Assembly (NCBI RefSeq): GCF_905171775.1 | Contig: NC_053496.1 | Coordinates: forward strand, 180,949,759-181,013,758 | Direction of reading: 5' to 3' | Length of the DNA: 64,000 nucleotides | Source: Rana temporaria | Taxonomy: Eukaryota > Chordata > Amphibia > Anura > Ranidae | Shown: positions 11,207-22,019 of the stretch, piece by piece | How the letters are laid out: every line of letters begins with the position of its first letter | Position numbering within the stretch: position 1 is the stretch's first letter | The notes under the pieces: model-generated | Told to the model about the DNA's origin: nothing | Database searches by the model: none | What the model saw: the letters and a program-made list of their open reading frames with translations, nothing else | Program-made: the position numbers and the translations under genes

Positions 11207-11275
11207 CTCTTCCATGATTACTCCTATTATCTTGTTGATGACCTCTGGAATCTTCTTTTGTTGCTTCTCTCAGAT
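11207..11275 (-). pseudogene. Degenerate upstream exon of ZNF1 (VINKII...EE type)
   Basis: Minus-strand sequence reads KKIPEVINKIIGVIMEE before a GTGAGC donor, matching the helical exon of ZNF5 (MILEVTKKMMELLTGE, 49958-50125). The frame has a stop just upstream (ATC TGA GAG), so it looks decayed. No start exon or complete KRAB exon for ZNF1 was found to its right. An internal Met in VIMEE could in principle start translation. Confidence 0.5.
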
Positions 11276-11394
11276 GTCAGAGAGTGGGGCGAAGGCTCCG
11301 TTTTGGAGACTGATGGATGTGATCTAAAGATGGACGGTAAAGTGAGAATTTACTGATCTGTAGAAGTCTGAAGGTGGATAAGAAGTGTGCAGCA

Positions 11395-12106
11395 GCCAGT
11401 TTTTATTTTTTTCTGTTAATTTTTTTTGTAAATAATTACGTTTTCTTCTTCAATTACGGGCACTGATATGGCTGCACTGATAAGGCGGCACTGATGGTCA
11501 CCGATGAGGTGGCACCAAAGATGGGCATTGATAGGTGGCACAGATGGGCACTGGTGGGCACGGATTATACTGATGGTGGCATTGCTGGGCCCATGTTGCC
11601 AGTCAGTGCCCATTTGTGGGCACTGATTGGCATCCATTGCGAATATTTTTTTAACATGTGGATGGCCATGGAGTACATACCTGGCCATCCACATGTTGCC
11701 ACCTTCCCTGGTGGTCCTGGTGGCTTCCCTGGTGGTCCAGTGTGGACATCCGCGGTGGGGCTTCGCTGATAAACAATCAGCGTATACCCCCCCTGTCAGG
11801 AGAGCCACTGATCGGCTCTCCTCTACTAGCGTCTGACAGACGCGAGTGAGGAAGAGGCGATCAACGGCTCTTCCTGTTTACATCGTGATCAGCTGTGATT
11901 GGACACAGGTGATCACGTGGTAAAGAGCCTCCGCCGGAGGCTCTTTACCGAGATCAGAGACGCAGGGTGTCAGACTGACACCCCGCATCACCGCGCTGCG
12001 CGCCCCCACGCCGGCATGTTATCCTGCTGGACGTCAATAGACGTCCAGTCAGGGTAACAGAACCACTTCCCGGACATCAATTGTCTATTGACCGGGCGGG
12101 AAGTGG
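11395..12106. mobile_element. TTAA-type element fragment with tandem interior
   Basis: The right end reads GGGCGGGAAGTGG before TTAA (12107-12110), the same style of end as the piggyBac-type MITEs at 14771 and 25429. Its interior has repeated GGCACTGATGGGCAC-like units shared with 31620-31900. No left TTAA end was found, so it is probably truncated. A terminal hairpin (AACCACTTCCCGG...CGGGAAGTGGTT) lies at 12060-12107. Confidence 0.45.
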
Positions 12107-12110
12107 TTAA

Positions 12111-12483
12111 ATAGCCCTGTCCAATGCTCTGTATACAATATGTTGTACATTACATAGGGCAAATATAGTGCAGCAGTCAGGACTATGTAATGTACAACAT
12201 ACTCCTGTCTACTGCTCTGCAAAAAATATGTAAGGACAGCATAGCGAATACAGAGTAGCCATAAGGTCTGTGTAATGTACAACATATTGTTAGTAGAACA
12301 GTGGACAAAAGTATGTAGCGTACAACCTAGGAAAAATATGGTTCAGCAGTCAGGACTATGTTGTACGTTGCATACTTCTGCCCACTGTTCTACCAACAAT
12401 ATGTTGTACATTACATAGTCCTGACTGCTGTCCTGTATATCCAGCATGGTGTATGTTACATACTCCTGACCAATATGTTGTAC
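12111..12483. repeat. AT-rich mixed-orientation repeats (TATGTTGTACATTACATAG)
   Basis: At least six copies of ATATGTTGTACATTACATA or its reverse complement occur in both orientations, separated by AGCAGTCAGGACTATG-like segments. Several adjacent copies could pair into hairpins. The segment sits at the junction before array 2, close to the start of the second duplicated unit. No coding role is seen. Confidence 0.75.
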
Positions 12484-13645
12484 ATTACATTGGGGCACTG
12501 TGAGGATAGGGGGCTAAAGACAGTATTGGTGTGCACTGGGGGGGCAGGAGGGGCATCTGAAGACAGTAACTTGTAGCACTGTGAGGACGGGGCTAAAGAC
12601 AGTAAAAATGTGCGCTGGGGGGGCAGGGGGAGCGGAGGACAGTAATGGGATGCTGTGGGGGGGAAGCTGAGGACAGTAATGGGGTGCACTGGGGGGTGGG
12701 GGGTAGCTGAGGACAGTAATGGGGTGCTGTGAGGGGGAAGCTGAGGACAGTAATGGGGCGCTGTGGGGGGGAAGCTGAGTACAGTAATGAGGTGCATTGG
12801 GGGGTGGGGGAGCGGAGGACAGTAATGGGGTGCTGTGAGGGGGAAGCTGGTGACAGTAATGGGGTGCACTGGAGGGTGGGAGCTGAGGACAGTAATGGGG
12901 CGCTGTGAGGGGAAAGCTGAGGACAGTAATGGGGCGCTGTGAGGGGGAAGCGGAGGACAGTAATGGGGCACTGTGAGGGGGAAGCTGAGGACAGTAATAG
13001 GGTGCACTGGGGGGGCTGAGGACAGTAATGGGACGCTGTGAGGGAGAAGCTGAAAACAGTAATGGGGTGCAATGGGGGGGGAGCGGAGGAAGTAATGGGG
13101 CACTGTGAGGGGGGAGCTGAGGACAGTAATGGGGCGCTGTGAGGGGAAAGATGAGGACAGTAATGGGGCACTGTGAGGCGGGAGCGGAGGAAGTAATGGG
13201 GCACTGTGAGGGGGGAGCTGAGGACAGTAATGGGGCGCTGTGAGGGGAAAGATGAGGACAGTAATGGAGCGCTGTGAGGGGAAAGATGAGGACAGTAATG
13301 GAGCGCTGTGAGGGGAAAGCTGAGGACAGTAATGGGGTTCAGCGGGGGGGGGCTGGGGGTAGCGGATGACAGTAATGGGGCACCTTGAGGGGGAAGCTGA
13401 GGACAGTAATGGGGTGCAGCGGGGGGGGGGATGACAGTAATGGGGGAGGGAATCTGAGGACAGTAATAGGGTGCAGCGGGGGGGGGGGGGAGTCTGAGAA
13501 CAATAATAGGGTGCTGCGGGGGAACCTGAGGATAGTAATGGGGAAATGTGAAGGGGGGAGCTGAGGACAGCAATGGGGTGCTGGGGAGGCTGCAGATCGT
13601 AATGGGGTCACGGAGGACAATAATGGGGAGTGAGCCTCACCAATG
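12484..13645. repeat. 34-bp-family minisatellite, array 2 (diverged)
   Basis: Same family as array 1 (GAGGACAGTAATGGGG), but units vary from about 30 to 45 bp with expanded G runs and GGTGCACTGGGG variants. It precedes the ZNF2 unit as array 1 precedes the ZNF1 unit. Long Ser/Pro/His-rich minus-strand frames across it arise from the repeat and are not annotated. Confidence 0.9.
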
Positions 13646-14117
13646 AGCCTGCGCAGTGCCCAATCGGGGGGGGGGGGGGGGGGGTGAAACCGTGGTTTAC
13701 CACACAGGGTGACACCAACCATAATGACATCACTGGGTTTAGAGTAAGTAGCGGGGAGGATGAAATAGGAGATATACTCACCAACTTCTTCCCTCTCTGC
13801 GTACAGCCATTACTCTGTCCCAGAAATACCCCGCCCACTTCCTCCATGTGACCTCAGTGTGATTCCAGTATCCAACATGGCCACTGGGGGATCAGGTTGC
13901 TCATGCTCTATAGTGTCATGTGATCCCACCTGGCAGCAGCCATTTTGTTGTAGCCAGTTTGTGATGAGCTCCTCCTCTTCCCTTGTCGAGCCCTTTTCAT
14001 GCTACACCAGGAGTCTTCTCCTCCCGTTATTACAGGTTTTAGTAGATTTAGTGCTACGGGGCGAAATAAATTCACCTATGTCCCTCTGTTGGTGTTCTCA
14101 TCATCAAGGCGCTACGT
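13646..14117. other. Intergenic stretch with a G homopolymer
   Basis: Contains a G run of about 20 bases near 13664-13683, interrupted by one T, and otherwise unremarkable sequence. No gene or repeat family is recognised. Confidence 0.4.
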
Positions 14118-14275
14118 GAATCTAGGCCTTTGTTTCTCCACTGAAGGGTCTTCTTCTGATCATTGCCTTTTTTGCCTTATCTCTTGAACTATGGGTCCTG
14201 GATTCTGTACACTGTGCTGCATAGTACATAATCTGGAAGGACTGCAAAATATGTGTACAATATATACAGAAAGTG

Positions 14276-14540
14276 AAGTGGAAACTTGGATTAAGAGCAT
14301 AATCCATAATCTAAAGCACTCGCATATCAAAGCGAGTTTCCCTATAGAAGTCAATGGAAACAAAGATAATTTGTTCCGCATTGACTTCTATGGCATGCAA
14401 TACCGCATGCAGCCAGAGGTAGACTGGTGCCGGAGAGCCTCGGAAATACTCAGGGACAGCTCGGCTGATCTTGGAAAGGTTTCGAAACACTATTCCCGAA
14501 AGGCTTAGAATGGCTTCCGAACCGTTCCGAGTGTCACCAG

Positions 14541-14576
<36 letters not shown>

Positions 14577-14732
14577 CACCTCTGGCCAAATGCGGTACTG
14601 CACACCCCATTAGCTTGAATTCTGCGCACATTGCGAGACAACACTCGCAAACCGAGTCAGATTTTTTTTTTTAAAGTTGCTCGTTATTCGAAATGCTCGT
14701 TAGCCGTGTAACTCGTAAAGCAAGGTTCCACT
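14276..14732. mobile_element. Mariner-type MITE (AGTGGAACCTTG ends)
   Basis: Ends AGTGGAAACTTGG and CAAGGTTCCACT are inverted repeats of the kind seen in mariner-like MITEs. Copy 1 is uninterrupted at about 3396-3411 (CAGAAAGAAGACCAAAAAC), though the flanking TA is eroded. The interior has a poly-C run at 14541-14575. A related copy that itself hosts another element lies at 55860-56757. Confidence 0.7.
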
Positions 14733-14770
14733 ATAGACCAAAAACCTCCCAAAAAAATGATGCTTCTTAA

Positions 14771-15768
14771 CCCCTTCCCGACCGCCGCATGTACATATAC
14801 GTTGGCAGAATGGCACGTACAGGCACATTGGCGTACCTGTACGTCCCTGCCTAGACGTGGGTGGGGGGTCCGATCGGGACCCCCCCCCGCGACTTGCGGC
14901 GGTCGGGTCCCCTCGGGGAGCGATCCGGGACGACGGCGCGGCTATTTGTTTTTAGCCGCTCCGTCGCGATCGCTCCCCGGAGCTGAAGAACGGGGAGAGC
15001 CGTGTGTAAACACGGCTTCCCCGTGCTTCACTGTGGCGGCGCATCATCGGGTGATTCCCTTTATAGGGAACACCCGATCGATGATGTCATTCCTACAGCC
15101 ACACCCCCCTACACTAGTAAACACACACTAGGTGATCCCTAAATGTTACAGCGCCCCCTGTGTTTAACTCCCAAACTGCAACTGTCATTTTCACAATAAA
15201 GAATGCAATTTAAATGCATTTTTTGCTGTGAAAATGACAATGGTCCCAAAAATGTGTCAAAATTGTCCGAAGTGTCCGCCATAATGTCGCAGTCACGAAA
15301 AAAAATCGCTGATCGCCGCCATTAGTAGTAAAAAAAATAAAAAAAATAAAAATGCAAAAAAACTATCCCCTATTTTGTAAACGCTATAAATTTTGCGCAA
15401 ACCAACCGATAAACGATTATTGCGATTTTTTTTACCAAAAATAGGTAGAAGAATACGTATCGGCCTAAACTGAGGAAAAAAAAATTTTTTTTTATGTTTT
15501 TGGGGGATATTTATTACAGCAAAAAGTAAAAAATATTGCATTTTTTTCAAAATTGTCGCTCTATTTTTGTTTATAGCGCAAAAAATAAAAACCGCCGAGG
15601 TGATCAAATACCACCAAAATAAAGCTCTATTTGTGGGGAAAAAAGGACGCCAATTTTGTTTGGGAGCCACGTCGCACGACCGCGCAATTGTCTGTTAAAG
15701 CGACGCAGTCCTGAACTGTAAAAACCCCTTGGGTCTTTGGGCAGCAATATGGTCCGGGGCTTAAGTGG
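14771..15768. mobile_element. piggyBac-type MITE with TTAA duplication (998 bp)
   Basis: Flanked by TTAA at 14767-14770 and 15769-15772. Ends are CCCCTTCCCGACCGCC and CCGGGGCTTAAGTGG. Copy 1 reads GATGCTTCTCAAATGCCCC at about 3425-3443, the unoccupied site with one base change in the TTAA. A close relative is at 25429-26395. Internal AT-rich frames are shared with that relative and do not resemble a transposase. Confidence 0.82.
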
Positions 15769-15772
15769 TTAA

Positions 15773-16539
15773 ATGCCCCAATCTGATATCCCAACCAACT
15801 GGCCTCAATGTTTGCAGGTGCTGGTCGGGTTAAATACTGGACTGTCAGACACATCAAGGACTATTGTAAAATGGCACCCACCTGCACAATGCTTCAGCAT
15901 ATAATGAGCTCCCCTTTAGAAAAAAAGGGTTCAGCTTGGGCTCCTACCCATGGGAGAACCCCTCTAACCTGTTTCACTAAGTACGGGCTTAATTGTAGAC
16001 ATAGTGTGTGGACGGGTGCCATTTTGTTATATACAGTAAGTAGCCATAGATTCTATTTAACCACGCCACTCCCACTGTCATTACATTGTGGCCACTTCCA
16101 CCAATCGCCACTTGCTCCCCTCAGGGTATTCCAGGTCTAGCAAAACCCTTACTTATCACATGCATGATTGGTGGGGACTACAAGCAGCACTGCCGACACA
16201 CATTGCACAGGCATGGTCCACCATTGTTACCAACAGCAAGCTGGTCCAGAGTAATGAGGTGCAGCTAATGCTAGAGAGAAAAAAAGATGAAATGTGAAAA
16301 TATCTTTTATTATAAGTAATAAAACTTGACAAGTGTTCATTATACAAAGTTCACAGTGCAAACGAAATATAGGTCGGTTAGTGTTTACATTTACTCTGAC
16401 CTCATAGTGTTCCATATCTCTCAGATGCCCACTGGTGAGATTTTTTCTTCAATTCCTAGATCTGCTAGTTTTATTTTTTTTGTAGCTTTAATTTATTTTA
16501 TTCAATGAATATTAACCAGGAAGAGTAAGAATACCCTAG
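15773..16539. other. Duplicated non-coding segment 3' of ZNF2
   Basis: Continuous counterpart of 3432-3653, 4414-4489 and 4996-5447 without the copy 1 insertions. It serves as the unoccupied reference for three of them. No gene is recognised. Confidence 0.7.
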
Positions 16540-17135
16540 GGTGGGGGAGAATGGATCTAAGGTGGGCTTAGATGATATGCCCTCCACTCATTTGAGGTGG
16601 GGGAGAATGGAGTTAAGGTGGGCTTAGATAGTAGGCCCACCACACATTTGAGATGGTGATGAATGGATCTAAGGTGGGCGTAGATAGTAGGCCCACCACT
16701 CATTTAAGGTGGGGGAGAATGGATCTCAGGTGGGCTTAGATAATAGGCCCACAACTCATTTGAGGTGGGGGAGAATGGAGTTAAGGTGGGCTTAGATAAT
16801 AGGCCCACCACTCATTTAAGGTGGGGGAGAATGGATCTAAGATGGGCTTAGATAATAGGCCCACAACTCATTTGAGGTGGGGTAGAATGAATCTAAGGTG
16901 GGCTTAGATAGTAGGCCTGCCACTCATTCGAGGTGGGGGAGAATGGATCTAAGGTGGGATTTGATAGTAGGCCGACCGCTCATTTGAGGTGGGGGGGAAT
17001 GGATCTAAGGTGGGCTTAGATAGTAGGCCCACCATTTAATTGAGGTGGGGGAGAATGGATCTAAGGTGGGCTTAGATAATAGGCCCACAACTCATTTAAG
17101 GCGGGCTTCGATAGTAGGCCCACCACTCATTTGAG
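16540..17135. repeat. 56-bp minisatellite 3' of ZNF2
   Basis: About 10 to 11 units of the same 56-bp family as 5448-6290, with partial units near 17085-17110. The array ends about 38 bp before the ZNF2 stop position at 17173, against two bases in ZNF1. Confidence 0.92.
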
Positions 17136-17172
17136 TCAACTAAAAACTCTCGTCAGTTTCATGATACTGTTT

Positions 17173-19490
17173 CTAGACAGAAAAATATTCGCTTCCATAT
17201 TTGTGTATCTGCCATTGGTGACCCTCTGTCTTCTGATGCTTGACTAGCCGGTCTTTTCGGTTGTAACTCTTCCCGCACTCTGAACATGAAAATGGCCTCT
17301 CGTCTGTGTGGCTTGTCATGTGTGTAAGAAGGTGCCGGTGCTGTATGTACCCTTTCCCACACACTTCGCAGGTAAACGGCTTCACGCTGCTGTGCATTTT
17401 TATATGGTCATCCAGGTTTCTTTTAATGGAGAAACATCTGCCGCACTCAGGACAAGAAAAGGGCTTCTCTCCGGTGTGAACTCTCTGGTGGGTAACAAGG
17501 CGGTCTCTCCGTTTAAAGGATTTCTCACATAATAAACATGGAAACCTCTTCTCTTTGATGTGACCTTTTTGCTCTCCAAGGAGTCCAGGTTTTGACTTCT
17601 CACACTTACCTTCACAACTCTGGTGTTTGAGAAGTTGCTGTTGCACCATAAAAAGTTTTCCGCACTTTTCGCAGCAAAACGGCTTCTCGCCGGTGTGGCA
17701 TTTCATGTGGTAGTCAAGGCTTCCTTTCTGTGAGTAACATTTACCACATTCGGAACACGAAAACGGCTTCTCGCCGGTGTGGCTTTTCATATGCTGGTTG
17801 AGGGCTCTTTTCTGAATGAAACGTTTCCCGCACTCTGTACAGAAAATGGCCTCTCACCGGTGTGGACTTTTATATGGTCCTCTAGGATGGCTTTATAGGA
17901 GAAACGTTTGTCACATAGAGAACAAGGGAAGGGCTTCTCACCGGTGTGAACTCTCTGGTGGTTAACAAGGTCCGCATTCCATAAGAAGGATTTCTCACAG
18001 TCCGGACATTGGAAGACCTTCTTTCCCGTGTGGCATCTCGCATGAACACGAAGTTCGTATTTGGTTGTAAAAGATTTCCCGCACTCCGAGCAGGACAAGG
18101 AATTATCTTGTGCATGAAGTTTCTTGTGTCGGCTAAGGCTGATGCTATATTTAAAGCGTTTTCCGCATTGCGCACAGGAATACGGCTGCCCGCTCGCATG
18201 CGATTGCCGATGTAGGTTTAGAACGCCTCTGGTTCTAAATTCCTTCCCGCAATCGGAACACTTAAAAGGCGTTTCACCGGTGTGCAGTCGCCCGTGTTCA
18301 ATCAGCCTCTTTTTTCCTCTAAAGCCCTCCCCGCAGACCGTACAGGAAAACGGTTTCTCACCGGTGTGCAGCCGCTCGTGTTCGACAAGCCGCCTTTTCT
18401 CTCCAAAACCTTTTCCGCACACCGCACAGGAAAAAGGTCTTTCACCGGTGTGAAGTCGCTCGTGTTCAATCAGCCACTTTTGTCCTCTAAAACTCTTCCC
18501 GCAGACTGTACACAAAAATGGCCTCTCGTCAGTGTGCACTCGCTCGTGTTCAATAAGCCGCTTTTTATCTATAAAGCCTTTTCCACAGACCGTACATGAA
18601 AAGGGCCTCTCGTCGGTGTGAATTTTGGCATGGGTGAGAAGGTCCAATTTCCGTGCATAAGATTTCCCGCAGTCTGAACATATATAGGGCCGCTCTCCGG
18701 TGTGCACCATGAGATGTCTTACAAGTCTGTGCTTAAAGCCAAAACATTTGTCACATTGGGGACACGGAAATATCTCCTCACCGGTGCTTGTGACAGTAGG
18801 TGATATTCCAGGAGGTTTGCACTTAACGGGATCCATTGAACCAGTTTCATGGTGAAGTCTAGGGCCCCGTACTCACGACCAAACATGTCTGCTGAAACTG
18901 GTCCGCAGGCCAGTTTCAGCAGACATGTTTGGTCGTGTGTGGGCGCGAGCGGGCCGAATTCCAACAAACATTTGCCTGCCGGGCCTTTTCCCAGCGGACA
19001 AATATTCCTGGACTTGTTTTAAAACAGTCCGCTGGAATCCTGCCCGCTCGGACATGTACGGTCGTCAGTACAGACCTACTGTACATGTCCAGGCGCCCGC
19101 CGTCCCTCGCATGCGTCGAATGACTTCGACGCATGCGTGGAAGCATTTTAAAGGCGGGCCGCCCACGTCGCTGCGTCATTGTCGCGGCGACACCGCGTCA
19201 TCGACGCGGCGACACCGCGGACACGCCCCGCGTATTGTTTACGCGCGGACTTCTGTACGATGGTGTGTACAACCATCGTACAGAAGCCCTCTGGCAGACA
19301 TGTATGGTGAAAACGGTCCGACGGACCGCTTTCACCATACATGTTTGTCCGTGTGTACCCGGCCTAGGATGTATATTTTTAATAACAGGATTTACTCCTG
19401 GAGGAAACTGGGCAAAGTCATCATCTTCTGTAATACAGTCTGGAGATAAAGTACGCTGATGCCCTAAGTCATTCGGGAGATAGTGTCCAT
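17173..19490 (-). pseudogene. ZNF2 terminal exon, broken 18-finger paralog of ZNF1
   Basis: The exon starts after a CTCCAACAG acceptor (D-GHYLPNDLG...), equivalent to the ZNF1 start. Its first part (19367-19490) is cut from the fingers by a mariner-type MITE at 18862-19364. Fingers 1-11 are open from 18836 down to about 17850. In finger 12 a base is missing within 17841-17847 (ACAGAAAATGGCC against GCAGCAAAACGGCC in ZNF1). The frame shifts and soon stops, and fingers 13-18 continue in another frame (17790-17173). All fingers align one to one with ZNF1, including the interrupted linker after finger 14. Two independent lesions make function unlikely. No upstream exons for this copy were found between it and ZNF3. 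A sequencing error could explain the base loss but not the insertion. Confidence 0.85.
18862..19364. mobile_element. Mariner-type MITE inside the ZNF2 exon
   Basis: TA at 18860-18861 and 19365-19366 flank an element with GGGCCCCGTACTCACGACC and TGTTTGTCCGTGTGTACCC ends. In ZNF1 the site is uninterrupted at about 8076-8085 (GTTTTGGATGTATATT), and the flanking lengths agree with a two-base TA duplication. The interior contains the CAAACATGTCTGCTG hairpin and CG-rich stretches. Relatives are at 59014-59428 and 52078-53304. Confidence 0.85.
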
Positions 19491-19566
19491 CTGTTGGAGA
19501 TAATGTTTTAATAATATTCAAAGTATGTTCACTTTTAAGGTTTTACAGTCAAGGTCATGCAAGTTA

Positions 19567-19761
19567 CGCCGCGTACACACGATCGGAATTTCCAAAAACA
19601 AAAATTATTGAACCTATTGAACTTCATTTCTCTTAGCTCGTCGTACGTCAGCGCGTTCTTGACCTTTGGAATTTCTGACAACATTTGTGTGACCGTGTGT
19701 ATGCAAGACAAGTTTGATCCACAGTTTTGTTGCCAGAATGTCCGATCGTGTGTACGCAGCA
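19567..19761. mobile_element. Mariner-type MITE (195 bp) in the ZNF2 intron
   Basis: TA at 19565-19566 and 19762-19763 flank ends CGCCGCGTACACACGATCGG and CCGATCGTGTGTACGCAGCA. The equivalent ZNF1 intron reads CATGCTAGTCTAGAAATCAAT near 8239-8260 without the insert. Confidence 0.8.
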
Positions 19762-19944
19762 TAAGTCTGAAAATCAATGGTTTCATAGAGATACAAACAA
19801 ACCCAACTATGGACCGGGCAGTGTACACTGAGGACTCTAAGGTGAGGAATGGCAATGGCCCTACCTTCACCTTGTAGAAAACATAATGCTATATTGAAGA
19901 TTAGAGAACAATGTTTCAAGTGTACAGTATCCTAACCTCAAATG

Positions 19945-20103
19945 TTGGGAACATGACGTTATATTGAGGAATGGAGATGGACCTTTCATATGGTGTACAG
20001 TATCTCCTCCTCATTTGTTGGGAACATGACGTTATATTGAGGAATGGAGATGGACCTTTCATATGGTGTACAGTATCTCCTCCTCATTTGTTGGGAACAT
20101 GAC
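19945..20103. repeat. 73-bp intronic minisatellite (type A), ZNF2/ZNF3 interval
   Basis: About two units of the 73-bp type A family (TTTGTTGGGAACATGACG), in the position equivalent to 8380-8800. Confidence 0.85.
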
Positions 20104-20190
20104 ATTTTTTACAACCCGAAAAATGCTCTGAAGCCCACACACACGTTTTTAATGACATTAGAAAAAAAACTTAATTTTTTTAGAACAAAT

Positions 20191-21911
20191 TCAGTGTCCC
20201 TGCGCCCTCTGATGTCTAACTAGAAACTCTTTCCGCTTGAACCGCATCCCGCACTCCGAACACGAAAAAGGACGCTCGCTCATGTGACTCTTCTGGTGCC
20301 TAACAAGTTCCGAGTTCTGTTTAAAACCTTTCCCACACTCTGAACATAAAAACGGCTTCTCTCCAACGTGGAGCTTATGATGGGTATCGAGGTTCCCTTT
20401 TTGCTTAAAGCCTTTGCCGCACACGGAGCACAAGAAGGGCCTTTCATCGCTGTGAGTCTTCTTGTGCGTCATAAGATGCGATTTCGTCAAGAAGGATTTC
20501 TCGCACTCCGAACAAGTGAACTTCCTCTCTCCGATGTGTATCTTTTTGTGTAGAGTGAGGTGGAACTTGGCCTTGAAGGACTTGTCGCACTCGGGGCACG
20601 AAAAAGGACGCTCGCCCGTGTGAATTCTCTGGTGGATGAGAAGAAATTTCCTCCCGCACACTTTTTTCCCGCACTCCGGACAGGAAAGTAACGTCTCGCC
20701 AGTGTGGATCTTCAAATGGGATCTGAGGGGGGCTTTGTACGCAAAGCCTTTGCCGCACTCGGGACAAACAAACGGCTTCTCGCCGGTATGGTGTCTCTGG
20801 TGAATAACAAGCTGCGATTTACGGAGGAACGATTGGTCGCACTCGGAGCACGAATAGGTCTTTGCCCCGGTGTGAGCCGTCTGATGTAGTGCGAATTCAG
20901 ATTTGGAATCAAACGACTTCTTGCACTTTGGACACGAGTAGGGAGGCTCGCCAATGTGAGTGCTCTGGTGGACAAGAAGAGATTTTCGAAACAGGAAACA
21001 TTTCCCACACTCCGGACAGGAAAACTGCTTCTCGTGAGTGTGGATCTTCATGTGTTTCTTGAGGCTTGCTTTACAGAAGAAACACTTGCTGCACTCGGTA
21101 CACGAAAAGGGCTTCTCGCCGGTGTGAACGATTTGGTGTTTATCGAGTTGTAATTTCGTTATGAAGGTTCTATCACATTCTGAGCAAGACCAGTTCTTCA
21201 TGTGGACCTTCTGATGTGCATTAAGTCCGTATTTGTTTCCAAAACACTTCCCGCACTGAGAACAGGAAAAGTTCTCACCGGTGTGAGTTCTCTGGTGTAT
21301 CACAAGTTCCCTTTTTGTTATGAAGGATTTCTCGCATTCGGAGCAGGACCACTTTTCCGTGTGAGATTTTTGATGCGTATGAAGGTCGCATTTTCTTCCA
21401 AAAGATTTTCCGCATTCGGAACACGAATAGGGCCGCTCGCCGCCGTGAACTAAGGCCTGTTTTCCTTCGTGGCATTGTTCGTGTCTAAAAAGTCGATATT
21501 TCAACATGAAACGTTTGCCACACTCAGAGCATGGAAAGGTCTCCCCACCGGTGTGAACTCTCTGGTGTCGAAAGAGTTGCTTTTTGGTGAAGAAGGTTTT
21601 CTCACATTCTGAGCAAGACCTCTTTTTCCTGTGAGCTCTTAGATGTGAACGAAGCTCGCAATGTCTTCTAAAAGATTTCCGGCACTCTGAACATGAATAG
21701 GGAAGCTCTCCACTGTCAACCATCTGTTCTTTGCTGTGGCATATTTGATGTTCCACTAGGTCCTTTCTTGACTTAAAACATTTCCTGCACTTGGAACAGG
21801 AAAATACAAACTCCACTGTGTTCTCCCTTTCATATACATCCAGATTTTGTTCATTAATAAGGGATGATGGGTTGGGATGGAACTCGGAAATGTTCTGGAC
21901 ATCATGTTCAT
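20191..21911 (-). CDS. ZNF3 terminal exon, 19 C2H2 zinc fingers
   Basis: The finger exon of the most complete gene in the window. It starts after a CCTTCAG acceptor with D-EHDVQNISE and carries 19 fingers. Several fingers (3, 6 and 8) begin with a short basic linker and RSC or WSC (HTEKWSCSEC, HMKNWSCSEC) instead of TGEKPF. The last finger ends RHQRAQGH. It joins in frame to exons at 22977, 23189, 23403, 23654, 23947, 24161 and 24549, giving 2589 nt and about 862 aa. All exon lengths are mutually phase-compatible and no stop is seen. Predicted role is nuclear DNA binding, probably repression through the KRAB-like exon. The closest relative in the window is ZNF4. Confidence 0.92.
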
Positions 21912-22019
21912 CTGAAGGAAAAAAAAATGTTATAACTGTTTACGGCATGTTTATTATATTATGTTGTGCACTTTGAGTAACGTTTGTTAGTTCAAAAAAG
22001 GAAGGACATTAACATAGAC

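Larger units (their letters stand above)
14118..20110. repeat. Segmental duplication, copy 2 (ZNF2 unit)
   Basis: Counterpart of 2100-8800. Shared landmarks in order are TTTGTTTCTCCACTGAAG, the GGATTCTGTACACTGTGCTG segment, ATGCCCCAATCTG, GGCTTAATTGTAGACATAG, the 56-bp array, an 18-finger exon and the type A intronic repeat. Copy 2 carries four insertions absent from copy 1 (14276, 14771, 18862 and 19567). Confidence 0.8.

Noticed and set aside
12593..13573. 326-codon Ser/Pro/His-rich minus-strand frame
   Set aside because: It lies wholly in the 34-bp-family minisatellite and repeats with the unit. Overlapping frames on the same strand look the same.
13664..13683. G homopolymer as a functional quadruplex element
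   Set aside because: Could form a quadruplex, but it stands alone with no promoter or gene nearby, and homopolymer length is unreliable in assemblies.
15293..15670. 125-codon hydrophobic minus-strand frame, also at 25838-26314
   Set aside because: Both lie in the same position of two piggyBac-type MITEs. The sequence is A/T-run driven (FFALLFF-like) with no transposase motifs; treated as non-coding.
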